Source: JAKPQE01 sp041397845 (GTDB lineage Bacteria; Pseudomonadota; Alphaproteobacteria; Rhizobiales; JAKPQE01). From it: DNA of 64,000 bases. The stretch lies in contig JAWKVW010000004.1 in the NCBI GenBank assembly GCA_041397845.1, positions 1 through 64,000 of the forward strand, written 5' to 3'. The notes beneath the pieces were generated by a model, which saw nothing but the letters and a program-made list of their open reading frames with translations, had not been told where the DNA came from and did no database searches. This document shows, in pieces, positions 40,653 to 48,422 of this stretch (the stretch's first letter is position 1; every line of letters begins with the position of its first letter). A program made the position numbers and the translations under genes.

Positions 40653-42008
40653 GTGAGTGCCATCGTTCGGGGGACCAAGGTCCGCAAGATGTTCGCCATG
40701 GCCGGCGCCGCCGTGCTGCTGGCGTCGACCGCAGGCTGTTCGTCGGTCGGCGATGCCGTCGGCTCCTTCAATCCGTTCCGCGAGAAGGAAAAGATCCTCG
40801 CCGGCGAGCGCAAGGCGATCCTTGCCGCGACCGATCCGGTCGCCGACCTCGGCGGCAGCGCCAAGACGGCCTCCTATGCCGGCCTGAGCGCCTTCGGCGA
40901 CTGGTCGCAGCCGGGCGGCAATGTCACCAACGATCCGGGCCATGTGTCGCTCTCGGGCGGCGCCAACTGGCGGGCCACGGCGGGCGATGCCGGCAGCGGC
41001 CGCAATCTCGCCGTCACCGCCTCGCCGCTCGTCTATGGCGGCCGGGCCTTCGTCTACGACCCGAACGGCAATGTCACGGCCGTCTCGGCCGGCAATGGCG
41101 GCCGCGTCTGGCGGACGTCGCTGAAGCCCGAGGGCGAGCGCGAAGCGGTTCCGGGCGGCGGCATCGCGGCGGCCGACGGACGCATCTTCGCGGCGACCGG
41201 CTATCGCCAGGTGGTTGCGCTCGACGCAGGCAGCGGCGCGCAGGCCTGGGCCAAGGATCTCGACGATCCGGCGCGCGGCGCCCCGACCGTTGCCGGCGGC
41301 AAGGTCTATGTCGTCACCGCCACGCAGGTTCTCTACGCCCTTTCGGCGGCGGACGGCTCGGAGCTGTGGAGCTATCGCGGCATCCCGGAGACGGCGGGCC
41401 TGCTCTCCAATGCCAGCCCGGCGGTCGCGGCCAATACCGTGGTCGTGCCCTACTCTTCCGGCGAAATCGTCGCGTTCGACGCCACCACCGGCAAGATGAA
41501 ATGGATCGACACCGTGGTGCGCGGGGCGCGCACGAGCGCCATCGCGGCGCTCAACGATGTCGCGGCCCGGCCGGTCATTCATGACGGCATCGTCTATGCC
41601 ACCGGCATTTCCGGCCGCATGGTCGCGGTCAAGCTGGCCAATGGCGAACGCCTCTGGGAGACCAACATCGGCAGCGCCTCGACGCCGATCGTTTCCGGCG
41701 AATCGATCTTCGTCGTCGACATGAGCGAGCGCGTGCTGGCCGTGTCGCGGCGCAATGGCGATCTCCTCTGGGCGACGCAGTTGCCGGTCGGCGAGAAGAA
41801 GAAGCGCGAGAAGTGGTCCGGCCCGAGCCTTGCCGGCGGATCGCTGTGGGTTGCCTCGAGCAAGGGCAACCTCTATGCCCTCAATCCGGCGACCGGCCAG
41901 ATCACCGGCACCCGGGCGATGAGCGCGCCGGTCTACACCAGCCCGATTGCGGCGTCCGGCTCGCTGTTCGTCCTTTCCGGCAACGGCACGCTCAACGCCA
42001 CCAACTGA
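40653..42008 (+). CDS. bamB: Outer-membrane assembly lipoprotein BamB
   Basis: Beta-propeller lipoprotein of the BAM complex that inserts outer-membrane proteins. GTG start with AGGAG seven bases upstream. The lipobox LASTAGC puts the lipidated cysteine at residue 29. PQQ/WD-like propeller blades repeat through the protein (ALDAGSGAQAWAKDL, ALSAADGSELWSY, AVKLANGERLWETNI). At 451 residues it is longer than the E. coli protein (392), mainly from an N-terminal extension before the propeller. Next gene: der, after 22 bp. Confidence 0.9.
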   Translation: MSAIVRGTKVRKMFAMAGAAVLLASTAGCSSVGDAVGSFNPFREKEKILAGERKAILAATDPVADLGGSAKTASYAGLSAFGDWSQPGGNVTNDPGHVSLSGGANWRATAGDAGSGRNLAVTASPLVYGGRAFVYDPNGNVTAVSAGNGGRVWRTSLKPEGEREAVPGGGIAAADGRIFAATGYRQVVALDAGSGAQAWAKDLDDPARGAPTVAGGKVYVVTATQVLYALSAADGSELWSYRGIPETAGLLSNASPAVAANTVVVPYSSGEIVAFDATTGKMKWIDTVVRGARTSAIAALNDVAARPVIHDGIVYATGISGRMVAVKLANGERLWETNIGSASTPIVSGESIFVVDMSERVLAVSRRNGDLLWATQLPVGEKKKREKWSGPSLAGGSLWVASSKGNLYALNPATGQITGTRAMSAPVYTSPIAASGSLFVLSGNGTLNATN

Positions 42009-42030
42009 CGCCGACAGGAACAGCCGTCCG

Positions 42031-43389
42031 ATGAGCTTTACCGTCGCTATCGTCGGACGGCCCAATGTGGGCAAATCGACGCTGTTCAACAGGCTTGTCG
42101 GCAAGCGCCTGGCGCTTGTCGACGACACGCCCGGCGTGACGCGCGACCGGCGCGAGGGCGAGGCGCGGCTCGGCCCCCTCTCCTTCCGGATCGTCGATAC
42201 CGCCGGCCTTGAAGAGGCCGACGAGGAAAGCCTCACCGGCCGCATGCGCGGCCAGACCGAGGCGGCCATCGCCGACGCCGATCTGACGCTCTTCCTCATC
42301 GATGCCCGGGCCGGCGTGACGCCGGTCGACGCGCATTTCGGCGAGTTCCTGCGCCGGGCCGACAAGCGCGTGCTGCTCGTTGCCAACAAGGCCGAGGGCC
42401 GGCCGGGCGAAGCGGGCTATTACGACGCCTTCTCGCTCGGCTTCGGCGAACCGGTCGCCATTTCGGCCGAGCACGGCGAGGGCCTTGCCGACCTCGCGAT
42501 CGCCATCGAACAGGCGATGATCGAGGCCGGTTTCGACGAGGACGAGGAGGCGGAAGCCGCAGACGGCGATCGTCCGGTGTCGATCGCAATCGTCGGCCGG
42601 CCGAACGCGGGCAAGTCGACGCTGGTCAACCGCCTCATCGGCGAGGAACGGCTGCTGACGGGTCCGGAGGCGGGCATCACCCGCGATTCGATCACGGTCG
42701 ACTGGAGCTGGCGCGGCAAGCGCGTGCGCCTCGTCGACACGGCCGGCATGCGCAAGAAGGCGCGCGTCCAGGAAAAACTCGAGAAGCTGTCCGTCGCCGA
42801 TGCGCTCCGGTCGATCCGGTTTGCCGAAGTCGTCATCCTGACGCTCGACGCCTCGATCCCGTTCGAAAAGCAGGACCTGCAGATCGCCGACCTCGTCGAG
42901 AAGGAAGGCCGGGCGATCGTCGTCGCGCTCGACAAGTGGGACCTCATCGAGGACCGCGGCGAGACGCTTAAAGTATTACGGGAAGAAGCCGAACGTCTCT
43001 TGCCTCAGTTGCGCGGCCTCGCTATCGTTCCGGTCTCGGGGCTGACGGGGGAAGGGCTCGACAAGCTGATGGCGGCGGTGTTCTCGACCCACGAGGTCTG
43101 GAACCGGCGCATTCCGACGGCGAAACTCAATCGCTGGCTGGAATCGGTCATCGAGCATCATCCACCACCGGCGGTCTCGGGGCGGCGACTGAAGCTGCGC
43201 TACATGACGCAGGCCAAGTCCCGGCCACCGACGTTCGTCGTGTTCTGCTCGCGTCCCGACGCGCTGCCGGACGCCTACCGTCGTTATATCGTCAACGGGC
43301 TGCGCGAGACTTTCAAGCTGCCCGGCGTGCCGCTTCGGCTGATGCTGCGGGGCGGCGAGAACCCGTATGTGAAAAAAGAGGACCGCTGA
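42031..43389 (+). CDS. der: Ribosome biogenesis GTPase Der (EngA)
   Basis: Tandem-domain GTPase needed for 50S assembly. The two G domains carry GRPNVGKSTLFNRLVG and GRPNAGKSTLVNRLIG, each with a DTAG motif (VDTAGLEE, VDTAGMRK). The second domain has a clear nucleotide-base motif ALDKWD. In the first, the expected NKxD position reads NKAEG, a common alphaproteobacterial variant. A KH-like C-terminal domain ends the 452-residue protein. The stop overlaps the cysQ start. Confidence 0.95.
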   Translation: MSFTVAIVGRPNVGKSTLFNRLVGKRLALVDDTPGVTRDRREGEARLGPLSFRIVDTAGLEEADEESLTGRMRGQTEAAIADADLTLFLIDARAGVTPVDAHFGEFLRRADKRVLLVANKAEGRPGEAGYYDAFSLGFGEPVAISAEHGEGLADLAIAIEQAMIEAGFDEDEEAEAADGDRPVSIAIVGRPNAGKSTLVNRLIGEERLLTGPEAGITRDSITVDWSWRGKRVRLVDTAGMRKKARVQEKLEKLSVADALRSIRFAEVVILTLDASIPFEKQDLQIADLVEKEGRAIVVALDKWDLIEDRGETLKVLREEAERLLPQLRGLAIVPVSGLTGEGLDKLMAAVFSTHEVWNRRIPTAKLNRWLESVIEHHPPPAVSGRRLKLRYMTQAKSRPPTFVVFCSRPDALPDAYRRYIVNGLRETFKLPGVPLRLMLRGGENPYVKKEDR

Positions 43390-44207
43390 TGCCGGTTTCT
43401 CCCGTCATCGCAGAAGGCATGATCGCGGCATCGCTGGCCGCCGGCCGGGCGATCATGGAGATCTACGCATCGGATTTCGCCAGCCGCAGCAAGGCCGACA
43501 AGACGCCGGTGACCGAGGCCGACGAGACGGCCGAGGCAATCATTCTCGCCGCGCTTGACCGCCTTCTGCCGGACGTTGCAGTGGTTGCCGAGGAGTCGGT
43601 CGCGGCCGGGCGGATCCCGAGCATCGGCAAGCGGTTCTTCCTCGTCGACCCGCTCGACGGCACCAAGGAATTCATCAACCGCCGCGACGAATTCACGGTC
43701 AACATCGCTCTCATCGAGGATGGCCGGCCGATTGCCGGCGTCGTTTACGCGCCAGCGCTCGGACGGCTGTTCGCCGGAACGGACGGCGGTGCGGTCGAAT
43801 TCGCGGTCGAGAATTTCCAGCTTGCCGAGGCACGACCGATATCGGTGACGACGGCCGGCGCGACGGTTCGCGTGGTCGCCAGCCGTTCGCACCGCACGGC
43901 GGAGACCGACCGCTTCATCGAGCAATATCCGGGCGCGGAAACGGTGACGGCGGGCTCGTCGCTGAAATTCTGCCTCGTTGCCGCCGGGGCCGCCGATCTC
44001 TACCCGCGCCTTGGCCGGACCATGGAATGGGACACCGCCGCGGGACATGCGGTGCTTGCGGCAGCGGGCGGCATCGTCGTTCGCACCGACGGCACGCCGC
44101 TCGATTATGGCCGGGCCGTCCAGCCGGAAGATGCGCCTTTCGCCAATCCCTGGTTCATCGCGGCGAGCGATGCCCGACTTGTCGAGGCTGGCCGCGCCGT
44201 TCTCTGA
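43389..44207 (+). CDS. cysQ: 3'(2'),5'-bisphosphate nucleotidase CysQ
   Basis: Hydrolyses PAP, the by-product of PAPS use, to AMP. The 272-residue inositol-monophosphatase-fold protein has the metal motif LVDPLDGTKEFINRRDEFTV and the second family motif EWDTAAGHAVL. It overlaps the der stop by one base (TGATG). The next gene makes PAPS, so synthesis and recycling of activated sulfate are linked here. Confidence 0.92.
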   Translation: MPVSPVIAEGMIAASLAAGRAIMEIYASDFASRSKADKTPVTEADETAEAIILAALDRLLPDVAVVAEESVAAGRIPSIGKRFFLVDPLDGTKEFINRRDEFTVNIALIEDGRPIAGVVYAPALGRLFAGTDGGAVEFAVENFQLAEARPISVTTAGATVRVVASRSHRTAETDRFIEQYPGAETVTAGSSLKFCLVAAGAADLYPRLGRTMEWDTAAGHAVLAAAGGIVVRTDGTPLDYGRAVQPEDAPFANPWFIAASDARLVEAGRAVL

Positions 44208-44224
44208 CCCCCTCCCCTTTTCCG

Positions 44225-45667
44225 ATGCCAAACGAGGCCATCGACATGACTGCGAGCGTCGCACGTCCGGCAAGTGCCAGGGACTTTTCCGTGCTCGTGC
44301 TGGCGAGCGAGCGGAGCATCGGCAGCGAGGCGGCCGCTGAAATTGCCGCCGCACCGGGATTTTCCGAGGCCATTCTCCGGCAGGCACTGGCGGGCGAGCG
44401 GGTCGAGGCAAAAACCGTCGACATGATCGCGGCGGCCGATGCGGTCGTCGTCGTCGCCGATGCGGCGCGCGGCTTCACCTTCGACGTGCGCACGGCGCTC
44501 GTCATTGCCTCGACGTCGGGTCACAAGCGGATCGTCGTCGCCGTCGGCCGCCTTGCCCGGCTGCCGCACGGGCGCGAACGGTTCGAGGCGATGCGGGCCG
44601 ATATCCTCGCCTTCGAGGCGGCGCTTGCCGATGCCGAGATCGCCATCGTCCCGGTGCAGGCCGGGGCACTCGCGTGGTATGAAGGCGCCGCCGTGGCCGA
44701 GGCCATCGGCGCGCCGACAGCGCCGGCGGCAGCCTCGACGACCGAGCATGCCGACCAGTTTGCCGCGCATCTCGTGTGGACCGGCACGGCACCGCTCCTG
44801 CCCGGCCGCCGCTACGATCTCCTTGCCGGCACGGTGCGGACGTTTGCGACGATCACCGACCTCAAGCACCGGGTGAACGTCTTCGACCTCAGTCATCTGG
44901 CGGCGAAACGGCTCGAGCAGGACGACATCGGCCTCGTCAACCTCGCCACGGCGGAGGCCGTCGACTTCGCACCGGCGAGCGAGAACCGGTCGCGCGGCGT
45001 CTTTCATCTCGTCGACACCAGCACGGGCGAGGTGGTGGCAACAGGCTTCATCCGCTTCGCGCTGCGGCGGGCGACGAACCTTGTCTGGCAGGGGCTCGAC
45101 GTCGACAAGGACGCGCGGCGCTCGCTGATGGGACAGCGCGCCTGCATTCTCTGGTTCACCGGCCTTTCCGGCTCCGGCAAGTCGACGGTCGCCAATCTGG
45201 TCGAGAAGCAGTTGCATGCACTCGGCCGCTTCACCTACGTCCTCGACGGCGACAATGTCCGCCACGGCCTCAACAAGGACCTCGGCTTCACCGAGACGGA
45301 CAGGGTCGAGAACATCCGCCGTGTTGCCGAGGTGGCAAAGCTGTTCGTCGATGCCGGCGTCATCGTCATTGCGGCCTTCATCTCGCCGTTCCGCGCCGAC
45401 CGGCAGATGGCGCGCGACCTGATGCAGCCGGGCGAGTTCATCGAGGTGTTCATGCAGACGCCGCTCGAGCTCTGCATCGAGCGTGACCCGAAGGGGCTCT
45501 ACAAGAAGGCGCTGGCCGGCCAGATCAAGAACTTCACCGGTCTCGACTCGCCCTACGAGGCGCCGGAGACCTGCGAACTGCCGCTCGATACCAGCGCCGC
45601 CGACGCCGGAACGCTGGCCGGCATGGTGGTCCGACATCTCGAGGCAAACGGCTACATCGCGCCGTGA
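44225..45667 (+). CDS. cysC: Adenylyl-sulfate kinase (CysC) fused to a degenerate CysN-like domain
   Basis: A 480-residue fusion resembling rhizobial CysNC/NodQ. The C-terminal part is an intact APS kinase: Walker A GLSGSGKST at 313-321, LDGDNVRHGLNKDLGF, ENIRRVAEVAKLFVDAG and FISPFRADRQMAR. It phosphorylates APS to PAPS. The N-terminal 300 residues align with the translation-factor-like GTPase CysN but have lost its nucleotide site. No GHVDHGKST loop is present, and where CysN has NKMDLV this protein reads VGRLARL. The beta-barrel domains (VWTGTAPLLPGRRYDL, LKHRVNVFDLSHLAAKRLE) are kept. No cysD is adjacent, so sulfate adenylylation must come from elsewhere. Confidence 0.85.
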   Translation: MPNEAIDMTASVARPASARDFSVLVLASERSIGSEAAAEIAAAPGFSEAILRQALAGERVEAKTVDMIAAADAVVVVADAARGFTFDVRTALVIASTSGHKRIVVAVGRLARLPHGRERFEAMRADILAFEAALADAEIAIVPVQAGALAWYEGAAVAEAIGAPTAPAAASTTEHADQFAAHLVWTGTAPLLPGRRYDLLAGTVRTFATITDLKHRVNVFDLSHLAAKRLEQDDIGLVNLATAEAVDFAPASENRSRGVFHLVDTSTGEVVATGFIRFALRRATNLVWQGLDVDKDARRSLMGQRACILWFTGLSGSGKSTVANLVEKQLHALGRFTYVLDGDNVRHGLNKDLGFTETDRVENIRRVAEVAKLFVDAGVIVIAAFISPFRADRQMARDLMQPGEFIEVFMQTPLELCIERDPKGLYKKALAGQIKNFTGLDSPYEAPETCELPLDTSAADAGTLAGMVVRHLEANGYIAP

Positions 45668-45680
45668 TCGCGGCCCCGGC

Positions 45681-46295
45681 CTACTCGAGGACGGCGGCCT
45701 TCAGGATGCAGACCATGGTCGCCTGGGCCGGCGCATCCCCGACATTGCGGATGATGTGCAGCCCGTCCGAACGGTAGCGCAGGGTTTCGCCGGCGCCGAC
45801 CTGGCGGATCTCCTCGCCTATCTCCACTTCCAGCGTCCCGGCAAGAACGCTGAGGGACTCGACCGAGCCGCGCTGATGGCCGTCCGATTCCAGAACGCCG
45901 CCCGGCTCGGCCCGGAAGTCATACCATTGCAGCCACTCGACGCTCTTGATCCAGCCGATGATGGCAAGCTGGCAAAGGCCGTCGTCGGAGACGAGGATCG
46001 GCGTTTCCGCCCTCGTCAGTTTCTCGACGAAGGCGCTTTCCTCGCCGCCGCCAAGCACCCGGTCGATCGAGACGTCGAGCGCCTGGGCAAGACGCCAGAT
46101 AGTGGCAAGGGTCGGGTTGGTCTCGTTGCGCTCGATCTGGGAAATGATCGACTTGGCGACGCCCGACTGCTCGGACAGGTCGGCAAGCGACAGGTTGTAA
46201 GCCTTGCGCAGGCGCTGGATCGTCTTGCCGAGCTGGCCGGAAAGCGCCTGAACGCCGTCATCGCCGGCCGCGCCACGAGAGGTCTTGTCGGTCAT
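45681..46295 (-). CDS. XRE family regulator with cupin sensor domain
   Basis: A 204-residue transcription factor. An N-terminal helix-turn-helix occupies about residues 22-77 (LGKTIQRLRKAYNLSLADLS, VAKSIISQIERNETNP). A C-terminal cupin lies at about residues 125-200 (GSVESLSVLAGTLEVEIGEE, VGAGETLRYRSDGLHIIRN). Related PuuR-type proteins control amine or amino-acid metabolism. It is divergent from the FkbM methyltransferase gene, and a perfect inverted repeat lies just upstream of its start. It converges with cysC. Confidence 0.87.
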   Translation of the reverse strand: MTDKTSRGAAGDDGVQALSGQLGKTIQRLRKAYNLSLADLSEQSGVAKSIISQIERNETNPTLATIWRLAQALDVSIDRVLGGGEESAFVEKLTRAETPILVSDDGLCQLAIIGWIKSVEWLQWYDFRAEPGGVLESDGHQRGSVESLSVLAGTLEVEIGEEIRQVGAGETLRYRSDGLHIIRNVGDAPAQATMVCILKAAVLE

Positions 46296-46312
46296 TCGTT
46301 TTAGAGAACAAA

Positions 46313-46332
46313 TCGTTTGGTTGGACAAACGA
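46313..46332. promoter_or_regulatory. Inverted repeat, probable operator of the XRE-cupin gene
   Basis: TCGTTTG and CAAACGA form perfect 7-bp arms around six bases, centred 27 bp upstream of the regulator ATG. The position, in the short divergent region shared with the methyltransferase gene, fits autoregulation. Confidence 0.5.
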
Positions 46333-46476
46333 ACCTTACGGGGGCGCCGGTTCGCCGGCAAGGGATATGGCGCCGCCAATCGCCGCTCCCAGGCATTGCC
46401 AGAAGCCATGTCGGGGTGTTTTCCGCGCCGGTATTGCCGTATACGGACAGTCAGAAACCCACGGCAATGGTCTGAA

Positions 46477-47205
46477 ATGTTCAAGTTCCCGTCCAGTATC
46501 CGCAAGCGCGTGTTCCGCACCCGCGACCGCGTCATCATCCGCCAGACGCCCTACGGCGCCTATGTTCTCGACCCGCGCGACCAGCTCGACCTCAACATGG
46601 CGGCCGGCCGCGTGCCGGAGCGCAACACCTTCGCCGAGCTGCGCAAGCGGGTCACGGCCTTCCAGCCCGACCTCTTCCTCGACATCGGCTCGAATTTCGG
46701 CCTTTACGCCATTCTTGCCGGGACGATGGGCGTTGGCGAGGTTCACGCCTTCGAGCCGGTGCGGCGCAAGTACGACCAGATTTGCGGGTCGATCGCGGCG
46801 AACCGGTTTTCCGACCGGGTGCGGGCGCACCACATGGCCGTCGGCGCCGAGGAAGGCACCGCCGTGATGCACCTCGTGCCCGGCCTTTCGGCCGTGTCGC
46901 GCTTCGAGGATGCGACGGACGGCGCCGTGTGGGACTTCACCGAGCGGCAGGAAGTTCGGGTCGCGGCAATCGACGACCTCTTCGACTGGTCAGGCCGCAA
47001 GGCGTTCGTGAAGATCGACGTCGAGGGCGCGGAAAGCGGCGTTCTCGCCGGCATGGAGGGTTTCCTGCAGCGCAATCGCGTTGATCTGCAGATCGAGATC
47101 TTCCCGCAGAACAGCGACGCTGTTTATGCCCTGATGGAGCGTTTCGGCTACACCAAGACCGGCCAGGTGGCGGACGATCATTATTTCGCCTCGCCGGCCC
47201 GCTGA
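46477..47205 (+). CDS. FkbM family methyltransferase
   Basis: A 242-residue SAM-dependent methyltransferase starting MFKFPSSIRKRVF. Motif I is LFLDIGSNFGLYAILAG, followed by VHAFEPVRRKYDQ, and the family-specific KAFVKIDVEGAESGVLAGM is in the second half. FkbM-type enzymes O-methylate sugars, lipids or antibiotics; no glycan cluster is nearby, so the target is unknown. Transcription ends at the strong hairpin just downstream. Confidence 0.87.
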   Translation: MFKFPSSIRKRVFRTRDRVIIRQTPYGAYVLDPRDQLDLNMAAGRVPERNTFAELRKRVTAFQPDLFLDIGSNFGLYAILAGTMGVGEVHAFEPVRRKYDQICGSIAANRFSDRVRAHHMAVGAEEGTAVMHLVPGLSAVSRFEDATDGAVWDFTERQEVRVAAIDDLFDWSGRKAFVKIDVEGAESGVLAGMEGFLQRNRVDLQIEIFPQNSDAVYALMERFGYTKTGQVADDHYFASPAR

Positions 47206-47232
47206 CCGGCACCTTGCCGCGAATACCGTTGC

Positions 47233-47258
47233 AACGGCGCCACGACGGCGCCGTTTCT
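47233..47258 (+). terminator. Intrinsic terminator after the FkbM methyltransferase gene
   Basis: A perfect 9-bp stem (AACGGCGCC with GGCGCCGTT) around a 5-base loop, followed by a T-rich stretch (TCTCGTTGG). It lies 27 bp past the stop codon. Confidence 0.75.
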
Positions 47259-47381
47259 CGTTGGATTCTTGCGCAAAATACCGGCAAATCGCAGCTTTTG
47301 GACTGGAGTGAATTGAAACGTAATATTTTCATGGTCAAACTTGCCGCCACAAAAAGGGGATAATGGACTGAGAGGCAACAG

Positions 47382-47807
47382 ATGACCTTTGGAAAACTCT
47401 TTACTATGGCATTGCTCACGCTCTGCCTTGGCACCGGGGCCGCCAAAGCCGACGTCGTGGCGAAGGTCGACCTTTCATCGCAGCGGATGAATGTCTACGT
47501 CAACGGCGCGTCGAAATACTCGTGGCCGGTGTCGACGGCCCGTCGCGGCTACCGCACCCCGGTCGGCACGTTCCGGCCGCAATCGCTTCGGCGGATGCAC
47601 TATTCGAAGAAGTACCACAACTCGCCGATGCCGCATTCGATCTTCTTCCTCGGCGGCTATGCCATTCACGGCACCGGCGCCGTCAAGTCGCTCGGCCGGC
47701 CGGCGAGCCATGGCTGCGTGCGGCTGCATCCGGCGAACGCGGCGACCCTGTTCAGCCTGGTGCAGGACCACGGCCGCGGCAACACGCGGATCGTCATCAC
47801 CCGCTGA
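47382..47807 (+). CDS. L,D-transpeptidase (YkuD domain), copy 1
   Basis: A 141-residue exported enzyme that forms 3-3 peptidoglycan cross-links or anchors proteins to the wall. The signal peptide ends near GAAKA. The catalytic domain is minimal: TARRGYRTPVGTF, the histidine in GGYAIHGTGAV, and the nucleophile cysteine in GRPASHGCVRLHP. GAGAGG lies seven bases upstream of the ATG. A close paralogue of equal length lies just beyond the regulator of the benzoate cluster. Confidence 0.9.
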   Translation: MTFGKLFTMALLTLCLGTGAAKADVVAKVDLSSQRMNVYVNGASKYSWPVSTARRGYRTPVGTFRPQSLRRMHYSKKYHNSPMPHSIFFLGGYAIHGTGAVKSLGRPASHGCVRLHPANAATLFSLVQDHGRGNTRIVITR

Positions 47808-47823
47808 CCTGGAACAGCGGCAT

Positions 47824-47855
47824 TGGCGGAGATACAGCGGTCTCCGCCAGATTTT
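47824..47855 (+). terminator. Intrinsic terminator after L,D-transpeptidase copy 1
   Basis: A perfect 9-bp stem (TGGCGGAGA with TCTCCGCCA) and 8-base loop followed by GATTTT. It insulates the sigma-54-controlled region downstream from read-through. Confidence 0.82.
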
Positions 47856-47944
47856 CAGCATCATGAAAGGGCGCGGCGGGGCTATTCCCGCGCCGCGCCG
47901 GTTGTGGAACTGACTGTGGCGAAGCAGCCCGCGATGCGGGCATT

Positions 47945-47964
47945 CGACCAATTGATCATTTGAT
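47945..47964 (+). promoter_or_regulatory. Putative XylR/DmpR-type upstream activating site
   Basis: The palindromic core GACCAATTGATC (one imperfect pair) sits within CGACCAATTGATCATTTGAT and resembles the TTGATCAATTGATCAA-like elements bound by XylR/DmpR-class activators. It lies about 195 bp before the predicted start of the benA sigma-54 promoter, within the range used by such enhancers. A separate CATCGGCC/GGCCGATG repeat (47966-47973 and 48009-48016) lies just downstream. Confidence 0.6.
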
Positions 47965-48119
47965 GCATCGGCCAAACTGTCAGGCAAAGCGGATTGCACC
48001 ATTTGCTAGGCCGATGATAGCGGCGCGCGGCCAGCACGCGCCTCGCCGAGATTTTTTCTCCTTTTGAAATCATTAACGTTTTCCGCCCGACCCCTGCCCT
48101 TTCCGGATTTTTTTCGCAA

Positions 48120-48137
48120 TTGGCACGCCGCTTGCGA
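48120..48137 (+). promoter_or_regulatory. Sigma-54 (-24/-12) promoter of the ben operon
   Basis: TTGGCACG-CCGC-TTGCGA matches the RpoN consensus TGGCACG-N4-TTGC exactly, with the invariant GG and GC in the correct register. Predicted start is near 48147, giving a leader of about 275 nt before benA. An AT-rich tract at 48051-48120 between the upstream site and this promoter could serve DNA bending, but no good IHF match was found. The 615-bp gap between the transpeptidase and benA is otherwise empty apart from the terminator, the upstream site and the mini-ORF listed separately. Confidence 0.85.
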
Positions 48138-48230
48138 ATGTAACGCCGAGCAATAACCAGACGATCAACGTCCGGAATTGACGGGCTGGAGAAAACCAGC
48201 CGCTTGCTTGAGACGTTCTTGGGAGGGACG

Positions 48231-48269
48231 ATGACAAAACCAGCACAGAATCCGTCTTCGGGACGCTGA
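48231..48269 (+). CDS. 12-codon mini-ORF in the ben leader
   Basis: An ATG with a strong GGGAGGGACG ribosome-binding site opens MTKPAQNPSSGR and stops, within the untranslated leader between the sigma-54 promoter and benA. It may be a leader peptide or the remnant of a displaced gene start. Coding function is not proven. Confidence 0.35.
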   Translation: MTKPAQNPSSGR

Positions 48270-48422
48270 TCCCGCGCGCATCGTCGGTGATCTTACCGAC
48301 GGCGCCCCATTCATCTTGCACGAGCAAGGATTTCCAACGCGCCGGCACGGGCGGGCGCGATCGAAATCTCATTGTCTCATCACGACCGAGCTGATCATTC
48401 CGGCAGCCGAGGGAGAGGACGC

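Noticed and set aside
48051..48082. IHF site between the upstream activating site and the ben promoter
   Set aside because: The AT-rich tract contains only a two-mismatch version of the IHF consensus; too weak to list as a site.
48120..48137. Possibility that the -24/-12 match is chance
   Set aside because: All GG/GC positions and spacing match exactly, it faces benA, and a cognate activator is encoded nearby, so it was kept as a promoter rather than dismissed.
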